Assembly: GCA_964410665.1 (NCBI GenBank)
Contig: CAYPIE010000036.1
Coordinates: forward strand, 1 to 55,505
Length of the DNA: 55,505 nucleotides
DNA from: CAYPIE01 sp964410665
GTDB lineage: Bacteria; Planctomycetota; Planctomycetia; Gemmatales; Gemmataceae
Direction of reading: 5' to 3'
How positions within the stretch are numbered: the stretch's first letter is position 1; each line of letters begins with the position of its first letter. The position numbers were made by a program, and so were the translations under genes. Below, piece after piece: positions 18,161-26,515 of the stretch. The notes below the pieces were generated by a model that searched no databases, was not told where the DNA came from, and saw only the letters and a program-made list of their open reading frames with translations.

Positions 18161-18751
18161 ATGAACACCATCAACGATTTATCGGCAAGTGAGCACGATG
18201 AGTTGGTCAGACGCGTGCGAACCGATCGAGACGCCTTCGCGGCACTCTACGATCTGTACTACCCCCGCATCCTGAGGTATTGCAGTCGTCGGCTGCCCTC
18301 GCACTCCGTTGGTGAAGACTTGACCAGCGATACCTTCCTCGTGGCCGCAACCAGGATCGACACCTTTCGCGGCGACTCGGATCGGGAGTTTAGCCAATGG
18401 CTCTACACCATCGCAACCAATCGCATCAATGAATACCTGCGCAGTTCCGAGCGTCGACGACGTCTTCTCGAATCCGCCGCCCTGTCCAATCGGATCGGAT
18501 TGACCGAGACCCACGACAGTGTCGACCACCTCGATTTGCCAGCTGTCTATGAAGCGATCCTTGAACTAGACCCGCGTGACCAGGCGCTGATCAGCCTGCG
18601 ATTCATGCAAGAGCTGCCGCACGATCAGATCGCCGCGATCTTAAGCCTCAAGCCCGGTACGATCCGCGTCGCACTCAGCCGAGCCCTCAAGAAACTCCGC
18701 GACCGCTTTGACGCCGATCAAACCCACTTTGCGAAAGGGCAATCCCGATGA
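18161..18751 (+). CDS. RNA polymerase ECF-type sigma factor
   Basis: A 196-residue sigma-70 family protein with region 2 (AFAALYDLYYPRILRYC, then DLTSDTFLVAA and FSQWLYTIATNRINEYLR) and region 4 (LELDPRDQALISLRF, HDQIAAILSLKPGTIRVALS, a helix-turn-helix). Regions 1 and 3 are absent, as expected of ECF factors that bind core RNA polymerase and redirect it to a small regulon. Its stop codon overlaps the start of the next gene (ATGA), so the two are translationally coupled. The downstream membrane protein is the obvious candidate regulator. No promoter that I can recognise lies upstream. Confidence 0.92.
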   Translation: MNTINDLSASEHDELVRRVRTDRDAFAALYDLYYPRILRYCSRRLPSHSVGEDLTSDTFLVAATRIDTFRGDSDREFSQWLYTIATNRINEYLRSSERRRRLLESAALSNRIGLTETHDSVDHLDLPAVYEAILELDPRDQALISLRFMQELPHDQIAAILSLKPGTIRVALSRALKKLRDRFDADQTHFAKGQSR

Positions 18752-20010
18752 GCCACTCCGAGCAAGAAATGATCAACATCATCAAGCAGCTCAACTCAGA
18801 GCCAGCGATCAACGAAGAACACCGAGATCGGACACGCCAACAAGCGCTCGAAGCCTATGACAAGCGAGCCGATCGCGGCACGCCGATACGCCGAACCCCC
18901 TTCTTCCAATTTAAAGGAGCTTCCGTCATGAGAATCGCCGCGTCCATTGCCATCCTGACCACCATCGGGTTCTTCGCCAACTCGATTCTGAACCCGACCC
19001 CAACGCTGGCCTTCGCAGAAGTCGCCCGGGCGATCCTCCGAATCGAGAACGCCAGCTTCGAAATCGATGCAGGAGAGGACGAAACTCACACGTGTATCAT
19101 GCAAGTCCCTGGTCGGGTCCACTGCAAGATGTCTGACGGCACAGTTTTCATCGCCGACCTCGCCGCCGACAAGATGTTGGAAATCGACCCCGAGCGTAAA
19201 GTGGCCGTGCTGTTTGACGGTTTGTCTGTATTAGAAGACACCGGTAAACCCGAAGACTTCCTGATAGAGATTCAGAATCACCTTCGTCGAGCGGAAAAAT
19301 CCGAGAACTTCGGCGATGTCCACTACACCAAGCTCGGCGAGAAGAGAATCAACGGCAAGCTTACGGTTGGCTACCGCGTCAGCGACCCCGGCGAGAAGGA
19401 TTTCGATACGGTCGATATCTGGGCGGATCCCAAGACCGCGCTGCCGATTCAACTGGACTACACCGTGGTCATCGGCGAGTCAAAAGTGGTGAGTACCCTC
19501 AAGAACTTCAAGTACAACCAGATGCTGGATCCCAAGTTGTTTTCGCTTGAGCCACCCGAGGGTTATAAGCTGCTGAACGAGAACATCGGAGATCCGGCGA
19601 CACTCGAGGATCTGGCGAACAGCTTCCGCGTCTACGCCGAGCGGACCGATGGGCACTTCCCGCCGGCGCTCGGAATCGAGGTATTGAGCCAGAAAATGAT
19701 GGAAAGGATCGATGCGATCGGCGAGGCGTGGGTGAAGGCGAATCCCGGCAAGCAATTGCTCGAGGAAGACCTCAACAGGATCGTCGATCGCGAGCTATCC
19801 GGCGTCATCGACCGCATGCTCGAAGCGTTCGACTTCATCGAAGCGCTTGACGCGCAGGGCGTCGACTACACCTACGCAGGTCGGGGCGTCAAGCTGGGGG
19901 ACAAGGACCGCCCGGTCTTCTGGTACAGGCCCAAGGACTCGGATAAGTTCCGCATCGTCTACGGAGACCTCCGTATCCAAGAAGCCAATAAGGCGCCAGC
20001 CAAGCCGTAA
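18748..20010 (+). CDS. Membrane-anchored LolA-like protein, probable sigma-factor partner
   Basis: A 420-residue protein. About 60 cytoplasmic residues precede one membrane helix (MRIAASIAILTTIGFFANSI, near residues 61-80). An extracytoplasmic part follows whose middle (VHCKMSDGTVFIADLAADKM through PKTALPIQLDYTVVIG and FKYNQMLDPKLFSLEPPEGY) resembles the LolA/LolB lipoprotein-carrier fold. This topology, short cytoplasmic N-terminus, one helix and an outer sensor domain, and the ATGA overlap with the ECF gene are those of anti-sigma factors, and planctomycete ECF loci often carry such outer-membrane-lipoprotein-sorting-like proteins. No zinc-binding HxxxCxxC motif is visible in the N-terminus, so anti-sigma activity is an inference. 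Confidence 0.85.
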   Translation: MSHSEQEMINIIKQLNSEPAINEEHRDRTRQQALEAYDKRADRGTPIRRTPFFQFKGASVMRIAASIAILTTIGFFANSILNPTPTLAFAEVARAILRIENASFEIDAGEDETHTCIMQVPGRVHCKMSDGTVFIADLAADKMLEIDPERKVAVLFDGLSVLEDTGKPEDFLIEIQNHLRRAEKSENFGDVHYTKLGEKRINGKLTVGYRVSDPGEKDFDTVDIWADPKTALPIQLDYTVVIGESKVVSTLKNFKYNQMLDPKLFSLEPPEGYKLLNENIGDPATLEDLANSFRVYAERTDGHFPPALGIEVLSQKMMERIDAIGEAWVKANPGKQLLEEDLNRIVDRELSGVIDRMLEAFDFIEALDAQGVDYTYAGRGVKLGDKDRPVFWYRPKDSDKFRIVYGDLRIQEANKAPAKP

Positions 20011-20285
20011 CGAACGAAACGTATCCCACAATGGACCGTGCCGCCAACGGGGCAGCACGGTCCATTTCCGATCACCAGAAAAATGGCGTGGGAGAGCTGA
20101 TTCCATCGGCCTTAAGCCAGCTGAGGTGAAGGCTGGAGCGCGCAGAGGGCTCACACCGACGCAAATGCGAGTGAATCCCAAGTTTCGTCGGTTGCATCGA
20201 CCTCCTGCTTTTGCCACCGATGCTCACCGCTGCGACACCTCGAACGCACTGCACAGGTCCGCTGCGTCCTGCGGTAGGCGGCGGC

Positions 20286-20561
20286 TCACGGCGTTTTTCG
20301 CAACACCTCCTGGAGCATCTGCTTGTCCAGGGCCAGTTCGGCGACCACCCGCTTGACCCGCTCGTTCTCGGCGGCGAGCTCCTTGAGCCGCTTTGCGTCG
20401 TCGGCCTTCATGCCGCCGTACTGGTTCCGCCAGCGGTGGAAGGTCTGCTCGCGGACGCCGAGCTGCTGGCAGACCTGGAGGATCGTCTTACCATCGCTCT
20501 GCAGCCGCTCGGCATGCCGGAGCTTCTCGATGATTTGCGTCGTGCTGTGTCGCTTCCGCAT
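20286..20561 (-). mobile_element. IS3-family transposase orfA, orfB missing
   Basis: A 91-residue protein: an N-terminal helix-turn-helix (STTQIIEKLRHAERL, VCQQLGVREQTFHRWRNQYG) and a leucine-zipper-like tail (LAAENERVKRVVAELALDKQ) typical of OrfA of the IS3 family, IS407-like group. In intact elements OrfB, the integrase-type transposase, follows by frameshift. Here only about 275 bases separate orfA from the LolA-like gene and no DDE domain is visible, so the element is truncated and inactive alone. The bases 20562-20705 are probably its left end. They run directly against the stop codon of the secreted hypothetical gene. Confidence 0.8.
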
Positions 20562-20705
20562 GGGTCCGTCTCCTGCCCGGCAAGGGCTCAAGACTCTCAG
20601 AAGAACTGGGCCACTTTGCGGGGAACAGGCCACGTACCGCACTCCGCTGAAAGTGGTCCCACCGGAGAGCGTCGCGTATGCACTCCGAAGGCCGCACATA
20701 CCCAA

Positions 20706-21605
20706 TCATCTTTTGCGCTTGCTTGTTCTTGGGTCGCTATAACTGACAATCACCTCCGTATCAGGATTAGGGTCTCCATTGGGATCCTTCACGATGTTGG
20801 CGGGCATGGAAACTCTTACGATGGGATAACTCGAATCAACAATCAACTGATGAAAGTTGTCATTGTCGTTGACATCGGCAATGGATTTGGGGGTTAGAGG
20901 AATCAGCTCTCCATTCTTCTCAACGTAGACCTTATAGAATTGGAAAAGATCCTCTTCGGAAACATTCTTATCAACGGGAGTAATTCCTCCTTCCCAGGCA
21001 ACCTGAACGACTTGCGCAGTGCCTGAAGGTCGCTCAGCCAGATTGCCTTTGAGAATTTGTGCGAAGAACATCTTTGGCCCCTTCCCCAATGGAATGACCT
21101 TTTTTGTGGACGTCCCCTTCAAATTTCTTGCTTCAGAAGGAGCGGATGCTTCGCGACGCTTTTCCTTCGTGAGTAGATCCCCAATGATCCTCACTTCCAC
21201 TGGTGGGTTAGTCCCGTCATCCCCGAATTCACCAATCAGCAAGACAGTTCGATTTTCGCCATCCTCATCGGCTGGCTTCAAGGTCGCACCAATGGGTTTG
21301 TGTTGTGTTCCTTGGCTGTCAATGACGATGAAGTCGCTTGCATCAAGCGTACCCTCATCAATCTCGTCTTTAAAATTGAGCGGCATACCGTCTTGTTTGT
21401 ATGCTCCTCTTACTAGAGCGTTTGCCCTTCGCGGCAGATCGTTATCGAGGCCGAAAAAGGCACAAACAATACGAGATTTATGTTTATCTGGATCGGAAGC
21501 ACTCGTGTGCTGAGCATGTGCCGCACAGTTCCCGACCAACCTGAAAAGCAAGAGTGTCGAGATCGCACAAAGTAGGTGTCTGTGCACCAGGAGGCGAGTC
21601 GCCAT
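20706..21605 (-). CDS. Secreted hypothetical protein
   Basis: A 299-residue protein with a signal peptide (LLCAISTLLLFRLVGNCAAHA) from an ATG preceded by AAAGGAA. The mature part begins with IVCAFFGLDNDLPRRANALV and has beta-rich segments such as FIVIDSQGTQHKPIGATLKP, with GENRTVLLIGEFGD and VEVRIIGDLLT. It resembles no family I can name. The central strands suggest an Ig-like or metallophosphatase-inhibitor-like sandwich, but that is weak. Codon use looks less GC-biased than its neighbours, which may mean acquisition. An IS3 fragment lies against its 3' end, so the C-terminus (SKRKR) may have been altered. Confidence 0.7.
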   Translation of the reverse strand: MATRLLVHRHLLCAISTLLLFRLVGNCAAHAQHTSASDPDKHKSRIVCAFFGLDNDLPRRANALVRGAYKQDGMPLNFKDEIDEGTLDASDFIVIDSQGTQHKPIGATLKPADEDGENRTVLLIGEFGDDGTNPPVEVRIIGDLLTKEKRREASAPSEARNLKGTSTKKVIPLGKGPKMFFAQILKGNLAERPSGTAQVVQVAWEGGITPVDKNVSEEDLFQFYKVYVEKNGELIPLTPKSIADVNDNDNFHQLIVDSSYPIVRVSMPANIVKDPNGDPNPDTEVIVSYSDPRTSKRKR

Positions 21606-21697
21606 GGGGTTCCTTTCTGGCAGGTACCACGTTTCTTAGAAGCTAGATGTATCGGACGTGCTCCATCGAGCAAGTGCTTCGCTTGCTCATCTTCGGC

Positions 21698-21850
21698 CTA
21701 TACATCGGTCAAACGCCCGATGGTACAAGGTAGCCGTCTACTGGACGGGCGGTCCGCCTGCAGAGTCGGCAGCCCCTCCAAGCCATCTTTCAGGTAGGTT
21801 AACGGGTCCGCCCCGAGCCGGTTGCACCTGCCGAGTAACGGTCTAACGAA
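21698..21850 (-). pseudogene. IS66 transposase C-terminal scrap
   Basis: A minus-strand frame reads CNRLGADPLTYLKDGLEGLP and TLQADRPSSRRL, close to the IS66 TnpC tail consensus (CKRxGxDPxxYLxDVLxRLPTHPADRL), then stops at a TAG. It is more diverged than the scraps at 15.5 and 17.8 kb. The rest of 21606-22306 holds minus-strand open stretches with no recognisable domain. Confidence 0.5.
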
Positions 21851-22306
21851 GTCACTCTCGGTGGGCCTGATAGGCTTTCGAGCAAAGGAACCGTCTTGTC
21901 AAAGTACGGGCTTGAATTCATCACGAGCACCGGATTGTCCGTCCGGAGACCACCGGATGAGGTGAACGAACCGTCTGGGTTGCATCTCGAAGTTTGTGAG
22001 GAACAATTGGCGGAGTTCCGGCTCTTTGGCTAGGGCAGAGTATGCAGACGCACCTCCTACGAGAGCACAAGGCTGCCTGCCTCCCCAGAACGAAGGTCCG
22101 ATCGCGCGGGCTCGCATGGCAGAGCATGTATTGCCTCATCCGGAATAGGATCTTGCTTCCGTCACGATGTCGTGCGGGTTGTCTCGAATGCCTTGAACCC
22201 GAGCAGAAAGACCGCCTTGCCGAGTGATGTCGAGGAGCTGTCTCCAAGTCGGGTTGAGCCCGTCGTTCCGTTCGTCGCTTTTGTTTCCCGTGGCTCAATC
22301 GAGCCG

Positions 22307-23254
22307 TCAATCCGCTTTTGGCTTCAGCCACCCGAGCTTGACCAGGAACATATCTGCCTCGGCCACCGTGAGCTTGAAATACTTGCCGCCGGCCCTTCTA
22401 TGATTGAAGAATCCGTGGCCCTGCCCCTCCCAGGTCACGATCTTGCAGTCGTTGCCGGCCTCGACGGACTACTGGCGGAATCGTTCGGCGCCGGCCAACA
22501 GGCGATCAGCCGTGCCGAAAAACATGACGCACGGCGGCTGCTTCTTGGTTGCATAGGTCAGCGGGAACAACTTCACGAAAGGGCCACGGGTCCGAGGGCT
22601 TTCGGGGACCACGGCGTGATCGGCCAGTCCCATGAACGGGTTGAACAGCACCATCGCGTTCGGTGTTGGACTTACCCCCTGATCATCGGTCTTCGCGGTG
22701 AGGTCGTCGATCAGCGACACACACGCGGCCAGGTGGCCACCCGCCGATCCACCACTGGAGGCGATGTGGTCGGGATCGATCCCCAGGTGCTTGGCGTTGC
22801 CGCGCACCCAGCGCATCGCGGACTTGGCGTCCTCAATGCAGTCTTCGATCTTCACCGGGTGCCGCGACGACACCCGGTACTCCACGGTGATCGCGACCAT
22901 GCCACGGGCGGCGAAGTGCTTGGAATGGTGGGCGAATTGCCCCGGGCTGCCATTCCTCCATCCGCCGCCGAAGAAGAATACGATCGCCGGCGCCTTTGCG
23001 TCGGGTGCGTGATCCTTCGGCTTGTACGCGTACCGCCCCAGGGAGGTGTCACCGACCTTCTTGTATGTGTGCTTCTCGTCGAAATCCGGCGGCTCCGGCG
23101 CATTGGGTGAGCCGGTGGCGGACACCCTCTCTTTGCCCAGGCGGTTCCGGAACTCTGTTTCGGTCACTTTTCGGTCGCCGTTGGGGTCGCGTTTTGAGAG
23201 CCGCCTCCACAGCTTCTCTCCGGCCTCCTTATGGAAGTAGAGGGGGTCGCCCAA
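22307..23254 (-). pseudogene. Alpha/beta-hydrolase (esterase-like) gene broken by an in-frame TAG
   Basis: The reading frame starts with an EF-hand-like loop (RDPNGDRKVTETEF) and an alpha/beta hydrolase: oxyanion segment VFFFGGGW, nucleophile elbow SGGSAGGHLA, and acid region FFGTADRLLAGAE. An amber codon at 22469-22471 ends the ORF at AERFRQ. The same frame then continues without shift for 54 codons (CKIVTWEGQGHGFFNHR and LGWLKPKAD) to a TGA at 22307. The catalytic histidine (GQGHGFF) lies after the TAG, so the truncated product should be inactive. The 5' end lacks a signal peptide and is preceded by an in-frame TAG, so the N-terminus is probably lost too. Related planctomycete enzymes are exported esterases. 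Readthrough or a sequencing error are alternatives. Confidence 0.78.
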
Positions 23255-23618
23255 TGGCCGCTATCCGCGTTCACGGCAGTCCGGGCCATCCAGGGCTGGT
23301 CAGCTTAGGCTGTAAAGGTGTGATGAATCATCGCGGTGAAGCCTCTTCCCAGGATTGTGTTTGCTGTTGGTTCGTCATCGCCCTGATGAACATACCCCCT
23401 TCATTTGAGCTTGGCTTTTCTCAGCGTTCTTTTTGGCAGACTCATCCTGGTTTTCGGTTCTGGAAGGGCAGGTCAGATATGGCCGATCCCGGAGGATTGC
23501 GTTATCCTTTTATTGATGATGTTCGATCTATAGGGTCATTCTCCTCCGACGATGAGCGGTCTTACCAGGCCAAGCCGCCTCGAACTGTAGCGCCCTAACC
23601 CTCAGCGAGGTCTCACAC
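23255..23618. other. Intergenic stretch
   Basis: About 360 bases between divergent genes. I see no gene, tRNA or clear repeat. An AGCGAGG eight bases before the GTG at 23619 is the ribosome site of the next gene. Confidence 0.4.
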
Positions 23619-24707
23619 GTGGTCGAATTCAAAGACGCCCTCGCGGCAAAGCAACTCCTCAGTTCCCGACTGCTGCGTGACAGCCTTGCGGCGGGTGTTG
23701 TTGGTATGTCGCGTACGATCCTGGTCTCTGCAGCGGTCGCCCGCGCGAGCCGAAACGTGCACGCTATCGGGGTAGGGCGGAAGGCTGTTCAAGGCAAGGC
23801 AACGCTGGAGCCTTGCGTTCGGCTTTACGTGATCCAGAAATTACCGAAATCGCTCCTCTCGCCGCGGGACATATTACCGGAGTCTGTCAACGGCGTTCCC
23901 ACGGACGTGATTGAGTCAGCGCCGGCGTTCACTCTGGCCCGCAAGCGTCCGTCGAAGTCCAAGCCGGCGGACGCCAAGGTCGCTGCCACCTCCGCGTCCC
24001 CTTGCACCACCCGAAGGCGGGAACGGCAGCGGCCCATCGTTGGCGGGATCAGCGCCGCCCACCATGATATTACCGCTGGGACAATCGCCTGCCTTTGCAG
24101 ATCGACCCAAGTCGGCGATGACCCGGACGATGTCTTTGTCTTGAGCAACAACCATGTCTTTGCTGCCGTCAACCTGGGAGCAACCGGTGATGACCTCTAC
24201 CAGCCGGGCCCGGCGGACGGGGGTAGCTCCGGGGATCATTTCGCCGACCTACACCGGTACGTGCCGATTCAGGTGGGTCAGTCGAGCAATAACAGCGTCG
24301 ACGCGGCGATCGGTCGGCTGTTGCTCGGTGTCGAGTACGAAATCGAGGTCTGCTCGATTGGGGCCGTCATCGGGACAGCACGCGCCGAGGAAGACATGGA
24401 AGTTCGCAAGCACGGCAGGACAACCGGCTACACCGAGGGTTTTGTCTCCAATGTGTCCTATGACGCCCTTGTCGGGATGGACCCTGCTAACCCCTCTGTC
24501 GTTGCCCTATTCACCGACCAAATGCGGATCGAAGCGACTCCGCCTCACGCGGCCATCGGCCTTGGCGGGGACAGCGGCTCTCTGGTCTTTGAACGTGGGG
24601 CCAACCGCGCTGTGGGACTTTACTTCGCGGGCCCGGTTAGCGGCGCTTACGGGATCGCCAACCACATCGATGAGGTCGTCGACCGGTTAAACATCCAGTT
24701 GCTATGA
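23619..24707 (+). CDS. Trypsin-fold serine protease with N-terminal prosegment-like region
   Basis: A 362-residue protein whose second half is a chymotrypsin-fold peptidase. His179 (VLSNNHVFAAVN), Asp228 (NNSVDAAIGRLL) and Ser319 (IGLGGDSGSLVF) make a complete catalytic triad, and GYTEGFVSNVSYD fits the strands between. Residues 45-100 form a compact segment (NVHAIGVGRKAVQGKATLEP, VRLYVIQKLP) like that found before bacterial and plant NAL1-type trypsin domains; it may be a prosegment. A variable Lys/Ala/Arg-rich linker (105-138) follows. No signal peptide is evident, so it probably acts inside the cell. The GTG start has a good ribosome site. A 75-residue gene follows after nine bases. No other defence gene is adjacent. 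Confidence 0.85.
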   Translation: MVEFKDALAAKQLLSSRLLRDSLAAGVVGMSRTILVSAAVARASRNVHAIGVGRKAVQGKATLEPCVRLYVIQKLPKSLLSPRDILPESVNGVPTDVIESAPAFTLARKRPSKSKPADAKVAATSASPCTTRRRERQRPIVGGISAAHHDITAGTIACLCRSTQVGDDPDDVFVLSNNHVFAAVNLGATGDDLYQPGPADGGSSGDHFADLHRYVPIQVGQSSNNSVDAAIGRLLLGVEYEIEVCSIGAVIGTARAEEDMEVRKHGRTTGYTEGFVSNVSYDALVGMDPANPSVVALFTDQMRIEATPPHAAIGLGGDSGSLVFERGANRAVGLYFAGPVSGAYGIANHIDEVVDRLNIQLL

Positions 24708-24716
24708 AGGGAAGAA

Positions 24717-24944
24717 ATGATGGAGGAATCACTGCAAGCGGTCAAGGCTCGCATTCGCAATCAATACCTGGGCAAGGCGGGCATCCACGGGCTCGGCATC
24801 CGTCAAAAAGAGGGGGCGATCATGGTCCACATTACCCCCGGCGTTGATGGTGGCCGTGAGGAGATCCTTGAAGAGATCAAACGCTCGGTCATCCCCCATA
24901 AGCTGATCGTTGTCGAGGAAGAACCACCGACGTCGTCGAATTAG
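24717..24944 (+). CDS. Small protein resembling the protease prosegment
   Basis: A 75-residue acidic protein with a strong ribosome site (AAGGGAAG) and a start nine bases after the protease stop. Its core, GIHGLGIRQKEGAIMVHITP with EILEEIKRSVIPHKLIVVEE, parallels the protease segment NVHAIGVGRKAVQGKATLEP with LPESVNGVPTDVIES. Each has a glycine-flanked beta hairpin, then strand, helix and strand. I therefore read it as a stand-alone copy of the prosegment fold, possibly an inhibitor, chaperone or substrate adaptor of the protease. The similarity is by eye over about 50 residues and could be chance. No signal peptide or cysteines. It is too short to have a family I know. Confidence 0.75.
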   Translation: MMEESLQAVKARIRNQYLGKAGIHGLGIRQKEGAIMVHITPGVDGGREEILEEIKRSVIPHKLIVVEEEPPTSSN

Positions 24945-26515
24945 CATTCCTCTCCAGGTGTTCCCAATCGCAGGTGACGCACTGAGAAGACGGAGCAGGC
25001 CTGCACGGCTCGATCGGATCCCGAGCCCGAGTCGTCGTGGCGAACCGACCCACCTGGACAGTACGCTTGCGAGGTCTCTCCGAACCATCCTGCAGTGGGG
25101 CCCGAGTTCCCCGCAGGACTTCGCTCCCGCTCTTCCCGGTCCTCCGAACATAGAACTCCCCCCGACCTCCTCCTAGATTGAAGCCGGAGCCCAAACGGGT
25201 TTCCAAAACGGCCGACAGCCACTTCTTTCCATGTTTTCTCTACGATCTGTTTTTTCGCCATACCCCGCTTTTTCAAATACTCCTCGTTCACTTTGGTTCC
25301 AGTTGGCATCTTCTACCTAGACGGCGTAGCGGGCTCCGGTGCGGTTGGGAATCTACACCGAGTCAGCCCAGGCTGAAAGGCTCATGGCAGCGGGGTCATC
25401 GCGGATGTCGACATCGAGCCAATGACTGACGGCGGTGGGTGAGCCGGAGAAGATGGCGAGCAGTAGTCCGTGGCCTGCGGTGTCGGGCATCTGGTCCGGG
25501 GTGCGGCCGGCACGCTAGACCTCGAAGGTGACGGCATGCCCGTTGCCGCCTCGATCCATGCCGTGCGGGAAGTGTGCTCCGCGGCCGGCTTCGCAGACGT
25601 TGCCCGGTCCAGCTGATCGGCGCCACCCGCACCCCCGTGCCACCTGCCCCCGGAGCGATACGACAAGGGGATGCGCCTTATGTACGGCGATTGACCATCG
25701 TATGCCATCGATTGGCATGACTATGCCGTCATCGATGGGAACTCAGCTCCCGGGAGGGGCCCAGGCGTCGTAGACGTATTGCCGGCCGGCCACTCGGTCT
25801 GCTGCCCGGCTACTGTTGACATAGCAGCGCAGCGCGACCGCACATACCTCGGTGACCGCATTATGGCCGTTGAGTCCCCGACCCTCGTTGACAGTATCTC
25901 CGGGTGTCAACATCCGGCATGGTTTACAAAGTGCCTTCCCAATCAACAAAAAACGTGTTCGGTCCGAACGCTTCGGTTCACTGTACTCCTTCGAGTGTCT
26001 ACTCAGTTTTCGGCCGGACACTGTCTCAAGCACGACAGTGAACCACTTCCACACTGATGCATGCATGTGCCGACTGGATCCCCCGATTCACTGGGCTCTG
26101 CAATGGTCCGCTCCACGGTAGCAGGTTGTACGGTACCCTGGCTCCTCGTAGCATACGTACATGTTTGCCCACCATTTCCGCACTCGTAGGAGTGAGCCAT
26201 GGAACACTCGCTCTAAACCACGGTCGGTGAGTAGACCTTGTCGGCCTCAAGGCAATCGGCCATAGCTTCAACGGGTGACCTCTTGGTCATTCCGGACTTC
26301 GAGATCCGGGCCGTGCTCGGCCGCGCTGGGTTTGCTGTTGTCTCCTCAGCTTGGCAGCTCAAAGTGGGTGATCAGCCAGGAGCCAATGTTTTCTGCCCGA
26401 ATGAGGATCGCGGTTCCCCGCCGCGTTCTTGGAAGGCTATGACCGTTCGAATGTTGAATCGGATTATTCACAACAAGTCGACAATTATTAACCAGTAAGA
26501 TGCTCGACAGCCATC
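24945..26515. other. Long gene-poor stretch
   Basis: About 1.6 kb without an intact gene. Minus-strand open frames at 25.4-25.7 and 25.7-26.1 kb have skewed composition, stop in mid-sequence and show no domain I recognise. One short minus-strand start (MPTGTKVNEEYLKKRGMAKK, from 25309) looks like the beginning of a real but decayed protein. A kinase scrap is listed separately. Confidence 0.5.
26274..26370 (+). pseudogene. Ser/Thr kinase N-lobe scrap
   Basis: The frame reads LLVIPDFEIRAVLGRAGFAV then VSSAWQLKVG. This lines up with the glycine-rich loop of planctomycete kinases (PGYEILGxLGRGGMGVVYKARxxxL). The GxGxxG glycines and the VYKA sequence have decayed and no lysine or catalytic loop follows. 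Confidence 0.4.

Noticed and set aside
25382..25718. A minus-strand gene in the long gap
   Set aside because: Three frames are open at once, translations are biased in composition, and none has a credible start.
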